Assembly (NCBI RefSeq): GCF_006539945.1 | Contig: NZ_BJNZ01000004.1 | Location: forward strand, 62,001-126,000 | Origin: Cellulosimicrobium cellulans | GTDB taxonomy: Bacteria; Actinomycetota; Actinomycetes; Actinomycetales; Cellulomonadaceae | Direction of reading: 5' to 3' | Length of the DNA stretch: 64,000 nucleotides | Shown: positions 44,465-53,036 of the stretch, piece by piece | Position numbering within the stretch: position 1 is the first letter of the stretch | Layout of the letters: each line of letters begins with the position of its first letter | Made by a program: the position numbers and the translations under genes | The notes under the pieces: model-generated | Databases searched by the model: none | What the model was told of the DNA's origin: nothing | What the model saw: the letters and a program-made list of their open reading frames with translations, nothing else

Positions 44465-44815
44465 ATGATCAAGGGCGTGGGGATCGACGTCGTGGACGTC
44501 GCGCGGTTCATGGAGACCCTCGAGCGGACCCCCCGGCTCCGGGAGAAGCTGTTCACGGCCGCCGAGCGCGACCTGCCGCCCGCGTCGCTCGCCGCGCGGT
44601 TCGCCGCGAAGGAGGCCATCGCCAAGGCGCTGGGGGCTCCCGCGGGCATGCGCTGGCACGACGCGACCGTCCATCGGGTCGTCGGAGGCCCGCCGGAGGT
44701 CGAGATCTCGGGCACGGTCGCGGCGCGCGCGGACGCGCTCGGTATCACCGCCTGGCACCTGAGCATCTCCCACGACGCCGGCATCGCCTCGGCCATGGTC
44801 GTCGCCGAGGGCTGA
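44465..44815 (+). CDS. acpS: Holo-[acyl-carrier-protein] synthase
   Basis: A 116-aa phosphopantetheinyl transferase loading the CoA-derived arm on acyl carrier protein. Metal-binding D8 lies in [12 protein letters not shown] and the E in [12 protein letters not shown] completes the site; LSISHD is the third block. ATG 44465. Between glmS and an opposing oxidoreductase, insulated by hairpins on both sides. Confidence 0.93.
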   Translation: MIKGVGIDVVDVARFMETLERTPRLREKLFTAAERDLPPASLAARFAAKEAIAKALGAPAGMRWHDATVHRVVGGPPEVEISGTVAARADALGITAWHLSISHDAGIASAMVVAEG

Positions 44816-44844
44816 CCGCCTCGAAGCGTGCTGTGGGCATGAAG

Positions 44845-44876
44845 AGGGCCCGGTTCTCGGCCGAGAACCGGGCCCT
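44845..44876 (+). terminator. Bidirectional terminator between acpS and LLM oxidoreductase
   Basis: A 32-nt perfect palindrome centred at 44860/44861, flanked by GAAG and TCTC. It lies between two convergent genes and can serve both. Confidence 0.85.
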
Positions 44877-44900
44877 TCTCACGCCCACACGGTGCGGCGG

Positions 44901-45950
44901 TCAGGACTGGAGGGCCGGGACGACCTGGCGCTGGAAGAGCTCGAGCTGGTCGCGGTCGGTCGCGGCGAACGGGAAGTAGCCGATCGCGTAGCCGAGGCCC
45001 TGGTCGCGCAGACCCGTGAGCGTCTCGACGATCTGCTCCGGCGTCCCGACGAGCGGGCCGTTCCGCCACGACGCGACGTTGTCGTCCGCCTTCTCGGGGA
45101 ACCAGCGCCGCGCGTGCTCCTCGATCCGGTCCAGCCGGTCCGCGACGTCCTGCTCGGTCTCGCCGATGACGACGTTGTAGTTGGCCGAGCGCGTGATCTC
45201 GCCGAAGTCGCGGCCGAGGTCGCGGCAGTGCTGCTCGAGCACCGTGGACTTGTGCGCGAACCCCTCGGGCGAGCCGTCGAAGTTCGTGTACTGCGCGTGC
45301 CGGGCCGCGATGCGCAGCGTCTTCTTCTCGCCGCCGCCCGCGATCCACAGCGGGATGCTCGGCTTCGCGCCCTCGCCGTCCACGACGACCCGCTGGAGGG
45401 GCTGCGGGTAGCACAGCGCGCCGTCCACCTGGTAGCGCCGGCCCTCGAACGTGCCCGACGACCCCGTGCGCCACATGCGCGCCATGATCTCGACGCCCTC
45501 GTCGAGCGCGCGCAGGCGCTCGCCCGCGCTCGGGAACCCGTACCCGTACGCGCGCCACTCGTGCTCGTACCAGCCCGCGCCGATGCCCATCTCGAGCCGG
45601 CCGCCGGAGACGTGGTCGACGGTCGCGGCGACCTTCGCCAAGTACGTCGGGTCCCGGTACGCCATGCACGTGCACATCTGGCCGAGGCGCACGCGCTGCG
45701 ACGCCGCCGCGAACGCGGCCATGAGCGTCCACGCCTCGTGCGTCGCCTCGGTGCTCGGGGTCGGCGTGGTGTGGAAGTGGTCGTAGACCCACACGCCGTC
45801 CCACGCGAACTCGCCGCCCGGCAGGGGCTCGCCCGCCGCGGCGTTGTCGGCGTAGTGCAGGAGGGAGAGCATGGTCTTCCAGTGGTCCTCGGGCGCGACG
45901 TCGACGAGGTCGTAGCGCCAGCCCTGGGGGATGAAGAGTCCGAATCGCAT
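44901..45950 (-). CDS. F420-dependent LLM class oxidoreductase (TIGR03560-like)
   Basis: A 349-aa luciferase-like TIM-barrel protein. MRFGLFIPQGWRYDLVDV opens the TIGR03560-type subgroup; GGRLEMGIGAGWYEHEWRAYG and PLWIAGGGEKKTLRIAARHA are the cofactor-side blocks. Family members use coenzyme F420; substrate unknown. ATG 45950 is set by a TAGGGT box 7 nt upstream; an earlier in-frame start at 45974 has no support. Convergent with acpS and divergent from nnr. Confidence 0.87.
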   Translation of the reverse strand: MRFGLFIPQGWRYDLVDVAPEDHWKTMLSLLHYADNAAAGEPLPGGEFAWDGVWVYDHFHTTPTPSTEATHEAWTLMAAFAAASQRVRLGQMCTCMAYRDPTYLAKVAATVDHVSGGRLEMGIGAGWYEHEWRAYGYGFPSAGERLRALDEGVEIMARMWRTGSSGTFEGRRYQVDGALCYPQPLQRVVVDGEGAKPSIPLWIAGGGEKKTLRIAARHAQYTNFDGSPEGFAHKSTVLEQHCRDLGRDFGEITRSANYNVVIGETEQDVADRLDRIEEHARRWFPEKADDNVASWRNGPLVGTPEQIVETLTGLRDQGLGYAIGYFPFAATDRDQLELFQRQVVPALQS

Positions 45951-45957
45951 GGTCGTC

Positions 45958-45963
45958 ACCCTA
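45958..45963 (-). promoter_or_regulatory. -10 box of LLM oxidoreductase gene
   Basis: TAGGGT on the minus strand, 7 nt before ATG 45950. Confidence 0.5.
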
Positions 45964-46048
45964 TGCGGGGCCACGCGGAGAGCCGCCCTGCGCCGTCCGC
46001 CGTCTCACCCTGCGGCGGTCCGCGGAGGCGACCCGGGTACGGGGTCGG

Positions 46049-46054
46049 CAGGAT
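46049..46054 (+). promoter_or_regulatory. -10 box of nnr
   Basis: CAGGAT, 6 nt before ATG 46061. ATGAGG in between could also act as a weak ribosome site. Confidence 0.35.
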
Positions 46055-46060
46055 GAGGTC

Positions 46061-47800
46061 ATGATCGAAGCCTGGTCCGCGGCCGACGTGCGTGCCGCCG
46101 AGGAACCGCTGCTCGCCTCGGGCGTCCCGCTCATGGAGCGTGCCTCGTTCGCGCTCGCGACGATCGTCGCGCGCGACCTGGCGCGACGGCGCTCGGTCGC
46201 CCTGCCCGACGGCGGACGTCGGGACGGGCGCGTGACGGGGGCGCGGGCGGTCCTGCTCGTGGGGTCGGGCAACAACGGCGGGGACACGCTCCATGCGGGT
46301 GCGTACCTCGCGCGCCGCGGCGTCGACGTGCTGGCCGTCCTCACCGGCGAGCACGCGCACGCGGGCGGGCTCGCCGCGCTCCTCGACGCGGGCGGCCGCG
46401 TCGAGGTGCTCGTCGGCAGTCCCGACGACACGACGCGCGCCGGCGGGCCGCACGACCACCTGGACCCGCACGTCGCCGACCGGGTCGCCGCGCAGGTCGC
46501 GCGCGCCGACGTCGTGCTGGACGGCCTCGTCGGCATCGGCGCCCGTGGACCGCTGCGCGGTGTCGCGGCGGACCTCGTGCGGCACGTCTCCGCGGTGCTC
46601 GACGGCGACGCGCACGCGGGCGGGGAGCCCGGCGGCGACGGCGTGCCCGGGGACGGCGGCGGGCGCTCTTCCGGGTCGGGCGCGCGCGGGCGCCCCTGGG
46701 TCGTCGGGGTCGACGCGCCGAGCGGGGTGGGCGTCGACGACGGCACGGTCCCCGGACCGGTGCTGCGGGCCGACCGCACGGTGACGTTCGGTGCGGCCAA
46801 GCCCGGGCTCCTCCTGCCGCCCGCGACGCACCTCGCCGGGCACGGCGCGGTCGTGGACATCGGGCTGCGCCTGGGCGCTCCGGCCGAGGGTGGCGGCGCG
46901 CCGCGGCCCGTCGTGCGACGCCTCGAGCGTGCAGACGTCGCGGCTCGTTGGGTCGTGCCGGGGCCGACCGACCACAAGTACACGCGCGGCGTCGTCGGCG
47001 TCGTCGCGGGTACGCCGACCTTCCCGGGCGCCGCGGTGCTCGTCGCGGACGCCGCGGTCCGGACCGGCCCGGGCATGGTCCGCTACCGCGGGCCCGACGA
47101 CGTCACGCGTGCGGTGCTCGCGGCCCGGCCCGAGGTGGTGCCCGCCGCCGGACGCGTGCAGTCCTGGGTGCTCGGACCCGGCGTGCCGCCCGTGCCCGGA
47201 CCGGACGACGACCCCGTGGACGACGGCGGCCAGCACGAGCGGGTCCGGTCCGCGCTCGCGGCCGCGACGGGCGAGCTCGCCGCGGACGTCGTGGGGGAGC
47301 GGGTGCCCGTGGTGGTCGACGCCGGGGCGCTGTCCCTGCTGCCCGACCGCTGCCCGCCGTCGGTCGTCCTCACGCCGCACGCGGGGGAGCTCGCGACCTT
47401 GCTGCGGTCGCGCGGCGACGACCTGACGCGCGCCGACGTCGAGGCCGAGCCGCTGCGGTGGGCGCGGCGCGCGCACGAGGCCACCGGTGCGACGGTGCTG
47501 CTCAAGGGGTCGGCGACCGTCGTCGTCGGGCCGGAGGGCGCGTGGTCCCAGGCGGACGCGCCGGCCTGGCTCGCGACGGCGGGGGCGGGGGACGTGCTCG
47601 CGGGGATCCTCGGCACCGTGCTGGCGGCGCACGCCGCGCGGGTCGTCCGGGAACCGGGGCTGGCCGCGGAGCTCGCTGCGGTGGCTGCCGTCGTGCACGG
47701 GCTCGCGGCGGAGCGGGCGAACCCGGGCGGTCCGGTCGCGGCGCTCGACGTCGCCGACGCGGTCCCCGCCGTCGTCGCGGAGCTGCTCGCCGCGCGCTGA
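46061..47800 (+). CDS. nnr: Bifunctional NAD(P)H-hydrate epimerase/dehydratase
   Basis: A 579-aa metabolite-repair enzyme. The N-terminal YjeF_N domain (GSGNNGGDTLHAGAYLARRG, VVGVDAPSGVGVDDGT) epimerises damaged NAD(P)H hydrates. The C-terminal ribokinase-like domain (LTPHAGELATLL, LLKGSATVVV, TAGAGDVLAGILG) dehydrates them at the cost of ATP or ADP. ATG 46061. Usual neighbour of glmS, acpS and alr in actinobacteria. A low-complexity Gly/Arg segment near residue 190-210 separates subregions of the first domain. Confidence 0.94.
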   Translation: MIEAWSAADVRAAEEPLLASGVPLMERASFALATIVARDLARRRSVALPDGGRRDGRVTGARAVLLVGSGNNGGDTLHAGAYLARRGVDVLAVLTGEHAHAGGLAALLDAGGRVEVLVGSPDDTTRAGGPHDHLDPHVADRVAAQVARADVVLDGLVGIGARGPLRGVAADLVRHVSAVLDGDAHAGGEPGGDGVPGDGGGRSSGSGARGRPWVVGVDAPSGVGVDDGTVPGPVLRADRTVTFGAAKPGLLLPPATHLAGHGAVVDIGLRLGAPAEGGGAPRPVVRRLERADVAARWVVPGPTDHKYTRGVVGVVAGTPTFPGAAVLVADAAVRTGPGMVRYRGPDDVTRAVLAARPEVVPAAGRVQSWVLGPGVPPVPGPDDDPVDDGGQHERVRSALAAATGELAADVVGERVPVVVDAGALSLLPDRCPPSVVLTPHAGELATLLRSRGDDLTRADVEAEPLRWARRAHEATGATVLLKGSATVVVGPEGAWSQADAPAWLATAGAGDVLAGILGTVLAAHAARVVREPGLAAELAAVAAVVHGLAAERANPGGPVAALDVADAVPAVVAELLAAR

Positions 47801-47818
47801 GCGCGGGACCCACGCCGG

Positions 47819-47824
47819 TACCGT
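47819..47824 (+). promoter_or_regulatory. -10 box of pseudouridine synthase gene
   Basis: TACCGT, 7 nt before GTG 47832. Confidence 0.45.
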
Positions 47825-47831
47825 GGTGGAC

Positions 47832-48740
47832 GTGGTCCCCCTCCCCGTGCGCGACGGCCTCAACCCGACGCGCCTCGTGCTGCCGCACGACGCCGAGAGC
47901 GTCGCGCGGTACCCGCGCACGCTCGACTACGTGCGCCACCGCTTCCCCGACGACGCGACCCGCCTGGCCGAGAAGGTCGCGGCGGGCGAGGTGGTCGACG
48001 GGCGCGGCCGGCCGGTCGACGCGACCACCCCGTACGAGCCGCGCGGCTTCGTGTTCCTCTACCGGGACCCGCCGGTAGAGCCCGACGTACCGTTCGAGGT
48101 CCGCGTGCTGCACCGCGACCGGGACCTGCTCGTCGTCGACAAGCCGCACTTCCTCGCGACGATCCCGCGCGGCTCGTACGTGGCGCGCTCGGTGCTCGTG
48201 CGGCTGCGGCGCGACCTCGACCTGCCCGACCTCAGCCCCGCGCACCGCCTCGACCGCGTGACCGCCGGCGTCCTGCTCCTCACGCTGCGCCCGCAGGTGC
48301 GGGGCGCGTACCAGGAGCTCTTCGCGCGGCGCGAGGTGCGCAAGACGTACGAGGCGGTCGCGCCGTGGGACCCGGCGCTGGAGCTGCCGGCGACCGTGCA
48401 CAGCCGCATCGTCAAGCGGCGCGGCGTCATGCGCGCCGAGGAGGTCGACGGCGAGCCCAACGCGGAGAGCCGCGTCGACGTGATCGAGGCCGACCCGTCC
48501 CGCGGGCTCGCGCGCTACCGGCTCGAGCCGCGCAGCGGCAAGACGCACCAGCTCCGGCTGCACATGGCGCGCCTCGGCGTGCCGATCGTGCACGACAACT
48601 TCTACCCCGAGCCGTACGACGTCGCCCCGGAGGACTACACCCGCCCGCTCCAGCTCGTCTCGCGCTCGCTCGCGTTCGCCGACCCGCTCACGGGCCGCGA
48701 GCGCCGCTTCGAGACGGACCGCGTGCTCGGCTCGTGGTGA
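47832..48740 (+). CDS. RluA-family pseudouridine synthase
   Basis: A 302-aa pseudouridine synthase for rRNA or tRNA. The catalytic aspartate lies in HRLDRVTAGVLLLTLR, and LLVVDKPHFLATIPRG and SGKTHQLRLHMARLGVPI are the other RluA-family blocks. No S4 domain is evident. The target nucleotide cannot be told from sequence. GTG 47832 is chosen for the -10 spacing; GTG 47823/47826 just upstream are alternatives. Confidence 0.88.
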   Translation: MVPLPVRDGLNPTRLVLPHDAESVARYPRTLDYVRHRFPDDATRLAEKVAAGEVVDGRGRPVDATTPYEPRGFVFLYRDPPVEPDVPFEVRVLHRDRDLLVVDKPHFLATIPRGSYVARSVLVRLRRDLDLPDLSPAHRLDRVTAGVLLLTLRPQVRGAYQELFARREVRKTYEAVAPWDPALELPATVHSRIVKRRGVMRAEEVDGEPNAESRVDVIEADPSRGLARYRLEPRSGKTHQLRLHMARLGVPIVHDNFYPEPYDVAPEDYTRPLQLVSRSLAFADPLTGRERRFETDRVLGSW

Positions 48741-48805
48741 GCGGAGCGGTGACGCCCCGGCCCGGCCGACCGGCGACCGCTCGACCGTCCGCCGGGGGCG
48801 GGTGA

Positions 48806-48811
48806 GAGAAT
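48806..48811 (+). promoter_or_regulatory. -10 box of alr-tsaE
   Basis: GAGAAT, 8 nt before GTG 48820; one base from TAGAAT-type boxes. Confidence 0.35.
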
Positions 48812-48819
48812 CGTCCACC

Positions 48820-50145
48820 GTGAGCGACACCCAGCGCACGACCCCGCCCGGCGCACCCGCCGGCGCCCCTGACCCCCACGCGTACCCGGCCCGCGCCGTC
48901 GTGGACCTCGCCGCGATCCGGGACAACGTCCGCGCCCTCGCCGGGCACGCGCCGTCGGCCCAGGTGATGGCCGTCGTCAAGGCCGACGCCTACGGGCACG
49001 GCCTCGTGGCGAGCGCGCTGGGTGCGCTCGCGGGCGGCGCGACGTGGCTCGGGACCGCGCAGCCGAGCGAGGCGCTCGCGCTGCGCGCCGCCGGGGTCGG
49101 GGTCGACCGCGCGCGCGTCCTCACGTGGCTGTACCCGCCCGGCGCCCCGCTGCGCGCGCTCGTGGAGGCGGACGTCGACGTCTCGCTCGCCGCGCGCTGG
49201 GCGGTCGACGAGGTCGTCGCCGCGGCTCGGGCCGCGGGAAGGACCGCGCGCGTGCACCTCGCGGTCGACACGGGTCTCGGCCGCAACGGGATCATGCCCG
49301 CCGACCTGCCGGACGTGCTCGACGCCGTCGCGCGCGCCCAGGCCGAGGGCGCGGTGCGCGTCGTCGGGCTGTGGTCGCACCTCGCGTTCGCGGACGAGCC
49401 CGGGCACCCGAGCGTCGGGGCGCAGGCCGACGTGCTCGACGAGGCCGTCCGCCTCGCCGAGCGCGCGGGCATCGCGCCCGAGCTGCGCCACCTCGCGAAC
49501 TCGGCCGCGACGCTGACCGCGCCGCGCACCCACTACGACCTCGTCCGGCCCGGCCTCGCGGTGTGGGGCATGACGCCCGTGCCGCAGCTCGGGCCGCCGT
49601 CGCGGTACGGGCTGCGCCCCGCGATGACGCTCGAGGCGCGCCTCGCGACGGTCAAGCGCGTGCCCGGCGGGCACGGCGTCTCCTACTCGCACCACTACAC
49701 GACCCCGCAGGACACGACGCTCGGCGTCGTCCCCCTCGGCTACGGCGACGGGATCCCGCGGCACGCCTCGGGCGGCGGGCCCGCCGGGGCGCCCGGCGGT
49801 CCGGTCCTCGTCGGCGCGCGTCCCGGAGACGGCGGGCGGGTCCTGCGCGTCGCGGGACGCGTGTGCATGGACCAGCTCGTGCTCGACCTCGGCCCGGACG
49901 CGGCCGAGCGGGCGGGCGACGTCGTCACGCTGTTCGGCGCGGGCGACGGCGTCGAGCACGACGGCGTCCCCACCGCCGAGGACTGGGCCCGGGCCGCCGG
50001 GACCATCAGCTACGAGATCACGACGCGCCTCGGCGCGCGCGTGCCACGCGAGCACGTGGGGACCCACGTGCTCGACGACGGCGCGCGAGCGCTGCTCGCG
50101 CACGACCCGAACCAGCAGAGCACGGAAAGGACGGTCCGCGCATGA
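48820..50145 (+). CDS. alr: Alanine racemase
   Basis: A 441-aa PLP enzyme making D-alanine for peptidoglycan. The PLP lysine lies in VMAVVKADAYGHG; the tyrosine-bearing barrel blocks GRVCMDQLVLDLG and YEITTRLGARVPR follow. About 25 disordered N-terminal residues and a Gly/Pro-rich insert (around GGGPAGAPGGPV) lengthen it past the usual 370-390 aa. GTG 48820 is preferred over an upstream in-frame ATG at 48802. Overlaps tsaE by 4 nt. Confidence 0.94.
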   Translation: MSDTQRTTPPGAPAGAPDPHAYPARAVVDLAAIRDNVRALAGHAPSAQVMAVVKADAYGHGLVASALGALAGGATWLGTAQPSEALALRAAGVGVDRARVLTWLYPPGAPLRALVEADVDVSLAARWAVDEVVAAARAAGRTARVHLAVDTGLGRNGIMPADLPDVLDAVARAQAEGAVRVVGLWSHLAFADEPGHPSVGAQADVLDEAVRLAERAGIAPELRHLANSAATLTAPRTHYDLVRPGLAVWGMTPVPQLGPPSRYGLRPAMTLEARLATVKRVPGGHGVSYSHHYTTPQDTTLGVVPLGYGDGIPRHASGGGPAGAPGGPVLVGARPGDGGRVLRVAGRVCMDQLVLDLGPDAAERAGDVVTLFGAGDGVEHDGVPTAEDWARAAGTISYEITTRLGARVPREHVGTHVLDDGARALLAHDPNQQSTERTVRA

Positions 50146-50693
50146 GCGACGACCCGACCCCCTCGACGCCCTCCGCCGACGTGGCCGACGCGCACGGCGT
50201 CGTCGTGCTGCCCGACGCCGACGCGACGCGCGCGTTCGGCCGCGCCCTCGCGGGCGTCCTGCGCGCGGGCGACCTCGTGATCCTCACGGGCGACCTCGGC
50301 GCCGGGAAGACGACGCTCACGCAGGGCATCGGCGCGGGGCTCGGCGTGCGCGGCCAGGTCGCGTCGCCGACGTTCATCGTCGCGCGCGAGCACCCCTCGC
50401 TCGGTGACGGCCCGGCGCTCGTGCACGTGGACGCGTACCGCCTCGGCTCGCTCGACGAGGTCGACGCGCTCGACCTCGACTCGAGCCTGGACGAGTCGGT
50501 GACCGTCGTCGAGTGGGGCAGCGGGCTCGTGGAGGCGCTCGCGGGCGACCGCCTCGAGATCGTGCTCGAGCGCCCCCGCGGTGGCGTCGACCCTCGGTCG
50601 GACGACGCCCCGGAGGCCGGGGAGCGGCGCGTGTCCGTGCGCGGGGTCGGGGTGCGCTGGTCCGGCCTCGACGTCGCCGCGCTGGCCCGGTAG
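50142..50693 (+). CDS. tsaE: tRNA t6A biosynthesis ATPase TsaE
   Basis: A 183-aa P-loop ATPase needed to recycle the TsaBDE complex during t6A37 synthesis in tRNA. Walker A GDLGAGKTTLTQG, then SPTFIVAREH and HVDAYRLGSLDEV. ATG 50142 overlaps the alr stop (ATGA) and has GGAAAGGACGG upstream. Slightly longer than E. coli TsaE at both ends. Confidence 0.93.
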   Translation: MSDDPTPSTPSADVADAHGVVVLPDADATRAFGRALAGVLRAGDLVILTGDLGAGKTTLTQGIGAGLGVRGQVASPTFIVAREHPSLGDGPALVHVDAYRLGSLDEVDALDLDSSLDESVTVVEWGSGLVEALAGDRLEIVLERPRGGVDPRSDDAPEAGERRVSVRGVGVRWSGLDVAALAR

Positions 50694-50726
50694 CGCCCGC
50701 GAGGAGAACAGTCCCGGTCCCGGCCG

Positions 50727-50732
50727 TAGGCT
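50727..50732 (+). promoter_or_regulatory. -10 box of tsaB-rimI-sulfurtransferase
   Basis: TAGGCT, 7 nt before GTG 50740. Confidence 0.5.
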
Positions 50733-50739
50733 GGGGGCC

Positions 50740-51471
50740 GTGGCTGTTCTCGCGCTCGACACCTCCGCCTCCGTCACCGTCGCCGTCGTCTCCGACGACG
50801 GCGCCCGTCTCGCCCGTCGCGACGCCCCGGAGCGCCGCCGGCACGCCGAGGCGCTCGCCCCGCTCGTCGAGGAGGCGCTCGCCGACGCGGGGATCGACCG
50901 CCGTGACCTCACGGCCGTCGCCGTCGGCACGGGCCCCGCGCCCTTCACGGGCCTGCGGGTCGGCCTCGTCACCGCGCGCACGCTCGGCTTCGCGCTCGGC
51001 ATCCCCGTGCTCGGCGTCCCGAGCCTCGACGCGATCGCCGCACAGGCCGTGAGCGACCTCGGCCTCGAGCCCGACGACGAGCTGCTCGTCGCGACCGACG
51101 CCCGCCGCCGCGAGGTGTACTGGGCGCGCTACCGCGTCGTCGCGCACGAGGGACCGCACGCCGTGCCGGTCCTGGAGACCGTCGCGGGTCCCGACGTCGG
51201 GCCGGCGTCCGCCGTCGCCGAGCACGCCGCCGGCGCGGTCGTCGTGGGGGAGGGCGGCGAGCTCTACCCCGACGCCCTCGACGGCGCCGACGACGCGCCG
51301 CTCGTGCCTGACGCCGCCGTCCTCGCGCGGCTCGCGATCGCGCGCCGCGCCGCGGGGACGGACCAGCCGACCGAGCCGCTGTACCTGCGTCGCCCGGACG
51401 TCCACGAGGCTGCCGCGCGCAAGCGCGTGAGCGACACCGCGCCCGCCGCGGCGCCCGAGGGGTCCCGATGA
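50740..51471 (+). CDS. tsaB: t6A scaffold protein TsaB
   Basis: A 243-aa ASKHA-fold protein that partners TsaD and TsaE. It opens VLALDTSASVTVAVVS and shows VAVGTGPAPFTGLRVGLVTART, the TsaB hallmark, while lacking TsaD's metal histidines. GTG 50740 behind TAGGCT; codons upstream in frame are inside tsaE. Overlaps rimI by 4 nt. Confidence 0.93.
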   Translation: MAVLALDTSASVTVAVVSDDGARLARRDAPERRRHAEALAPLVEEALADAGIDRRDLTAVAVGTGPAPFTGLRVGLVTARTLGFALGIPVLGVPSLDAIAAQAVSDLGLEPDDELLVATDARRREVYWARYRVVAHEGPHAVPVLETVAGPDVGPASAVAEHAAGAVVVGEGGELYPDALDGADDAPLVPDAAVLARLAIARRAAGTDQPTEPLYLRRPDVHEAAARKRVSDTAPAAAPEGSR

Positions 51472-52019
51472 GCGCGCGCCGCTACGAGATCCGCCTGCGG
51501 CCGCTCAAGGCCGCCGACCTCGACCGCGTCGTCGAGCTCGAGCGCGAGCTGTTCGGGCGCGGCGCCTGGACCTACGGGATGCTCGCGGACGAGCTCGCGG
51601 GCCTCGGGCGCTGGTACGTCGCCGCGGAGCCCGTGCGGCTCTACGCCGCCGGCCCGCAGCCCGTCGTCGGCTACGCGGGCCTGTGGTTCGACGGCGACGT
51701 CACCCAGGTCATGACCCTCGGCGTCGACCCGGCGTTCCAGCACCAGGGCGTCGGCTCCACGCTCCTGGAGGCGCTCGTCGCGCGCTCGCGCGAGCTCGGC
51801 GCGGACGCTGTGCTCCTCGAGGTGCGGGTGGACAACGACCCGGCGCTCGCGCTCTACGCGAAGTACGGGTTCGAGCAGCTCGGCATCCGCAAGCGCTACT
51901 ACCAGCCCGAGGACGTCGACGCCTACACGATGCGGCTCGAGCTCGGCACGACCGGGGCGCCCGGCGGGCCGGACGCGCCGGACTACGGCACCGCGCCCGA
52001 CACCGGCGTCCTCGCGTGA
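51468..52019 (+). CDS. rimI: Ribosomal protein S18 alanine N-acetyltransferase-like GNAT protein
   Basis: A 183-aa GNAT acetyltransferase. LRPLKAADLDRVVELERELF starts the fold; the acetyl-CoA loop is FQHQGVGSTLLEAL and the C-terminal part NDPALALYAKYGFEQLGIRKRYY is RimI-like. Substrate inferred from position between tsaB and tsaD. ATG 51468 overlaps the tsaB stop; the end overlaps the sulfurtransferase start (GTGA). Confidence 0.88.
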   Translation: MSARRYEIRLRPLKAADLDRVVELERELFGRGAWTYGMLADELAGLGRWYVAAEPVRLYAAGPQPVVGYAGLWFDGDVTQVMTLGVDPAFQHQGVGSTLLEALVARSRELGADAVLLEVRVDNDPALALYAKYGFEQLGIRKRYYQPEDVDAYTMRLELGTTGAPGGPDAPDYGTAPDTGVLA

Positions 52020-52924
52020 GCGCGCCCGCGCCGCGCGGCCCGGTCCTCGGCACGGACCACCGCGGGCCGGACGCCGCGCGCCGTGACCGGGTGCTCGTGG
52101 CCGCGCCCGACCTGGCGGCGGCGCTCGCGGGGGAGCGCCCGCCCGTCGTGCTCGACGTGCGCTGGGCGCTCGGCCTCACCGACGGGCGCGAGCAGCACCG
52201 CGCGGGGCACGTCCCGGGCGCCGTGTACGTGGACCTCGAGACGGAGCTCGCGGCGCCGCCGTCGCCCGCGGCGGGCCGGCACCCGCTCCCCGACCCCGCC
52301 GACCTCCAGGCCGCGGCGCGGCGCTGGGGCGTGCTCGGGGACCGACCGGTCGTCGTCTACGACGCCGTGGGCGGCACGTCCGCCGCGCGCGCCTGGTGGC
52401 TGCTGCGCTGGGCGGGTCACGACGACGTGCGGATCCTCGACGGCGGGCTCGCCGCCTGGCAGGCCGCCGGGCACGCGCTCGACGAGGGCGACGTGCGGCC
52501 CGAGCCGGGCGACGTCGTCGTCACGCCGGGCGGGATGCCCGTCCTCGACGCCGACGGCGCGGCCGACCTCGCGGCGTCGGGCGTGCTGCTCGACGCGCGC
52601 GCGGGCGAGCGCTACCGCGGCGAGGTCGAGCCGGTCGACCCGCGCGCGGGCCACGTCCCCGGCGCGGTGAGCGCGCCGACCACGGACAACCTCGCCGCCG
52701 ACGGGACGTTCCTGGACGCGGCCGCGCTGCGTGCGCGGTTCGCGGGCCTGGGGGCGCTGAACGGTGCGCACGACGCGCCCCCGGCCGTGGGCGTCTACTG
52801 CGGCTCGGGCGTGACCGCGGCGCACGAGGTCGCTGCCCTCGCGACGCTCGGCGTCGAGGCGGCGCTCTACGCCGGCTCGTGGTCGCAGTGGTCGAACGAC
52901 CCGGCACGACCCGCCGCGACCTGA
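52016..52924 (+). CDS. Two-domain sulfurtransferase (rhodanese/mercaptopyruvate type)
   Basis: A 302-aa tandem rhodanese. The first, non-catalytic domain has LDVRWALG, HRAGHVPGAVYVD and VVVYDAVGG; the second carries catalytic C262 in YCGSGVTAAH. CGSGVT resembles 3-mercaptopyruvate sulfurtransferases more than thiosulfate enzymes; donor inferred. GTG 52016 overlaps the rimI TGA by 4 nt, an uncommon place for such a gene inside the t6A cluster. Confidence 0.88.
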   Translation: MSAPAPRGPVLGTDHRGPDAARRDRVLVAAPDLAAALAGERPPVVLDVRWALGLTDGREQHRAGHVPGAVYVDLETELAAPPSPAAGRHPLPDPADLQAAARRWGVLGDRPVVVYDAVGGTSAARAWWLLRWAGHDDVRILDGGLAAWQAAGHALDEGDVRPEPGDVVVTPGGMPVLDADGAADLAASGVLLDARAGERYRGEVEPVDPRAGHVPGAVSAPTTDNLAADGTFLDAAALRARFAGLGALNGAHDAPPAVGVYCGSGVTAAHEVAALATLGVEAALYAGSWSQWSNDPARPAAT

Positions 52925-52925
52925 C

Positions 52926-52988
52926 GGCACCGCGCCGCAGCCGCCGCGAGGCGGCACCGCGCCGCAGCCGCCGCGAGGCGGCACCGCG
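52926..52988 (+). repeat. Tandem 27-bp repeats
   Basis: Two identical 27-bp units (52926-52952 and 52953-52979) and the first 9 bp of a third. They fall just after the sulfurtransferase stop and run into the terminator stem. Confidence 0.85.
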
Positions 52989-53003
52989 GTGGGGTGCCGC
53001 CTC
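52975..53003 (+). terminator. Bidirectional terminator between sulfurtransferase and nitroreductase
   Basis: An 11-bp perfect stem (52975-52985 with 52993-53003), 7-nt loop, between convergent genes; its left arm lies in the 27-bp repeat. Confidence 0.65.
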
Positions 53004-53036
53004 GGCGGACGTGCGCTCGCGGCGGGGCCGCGGGTG

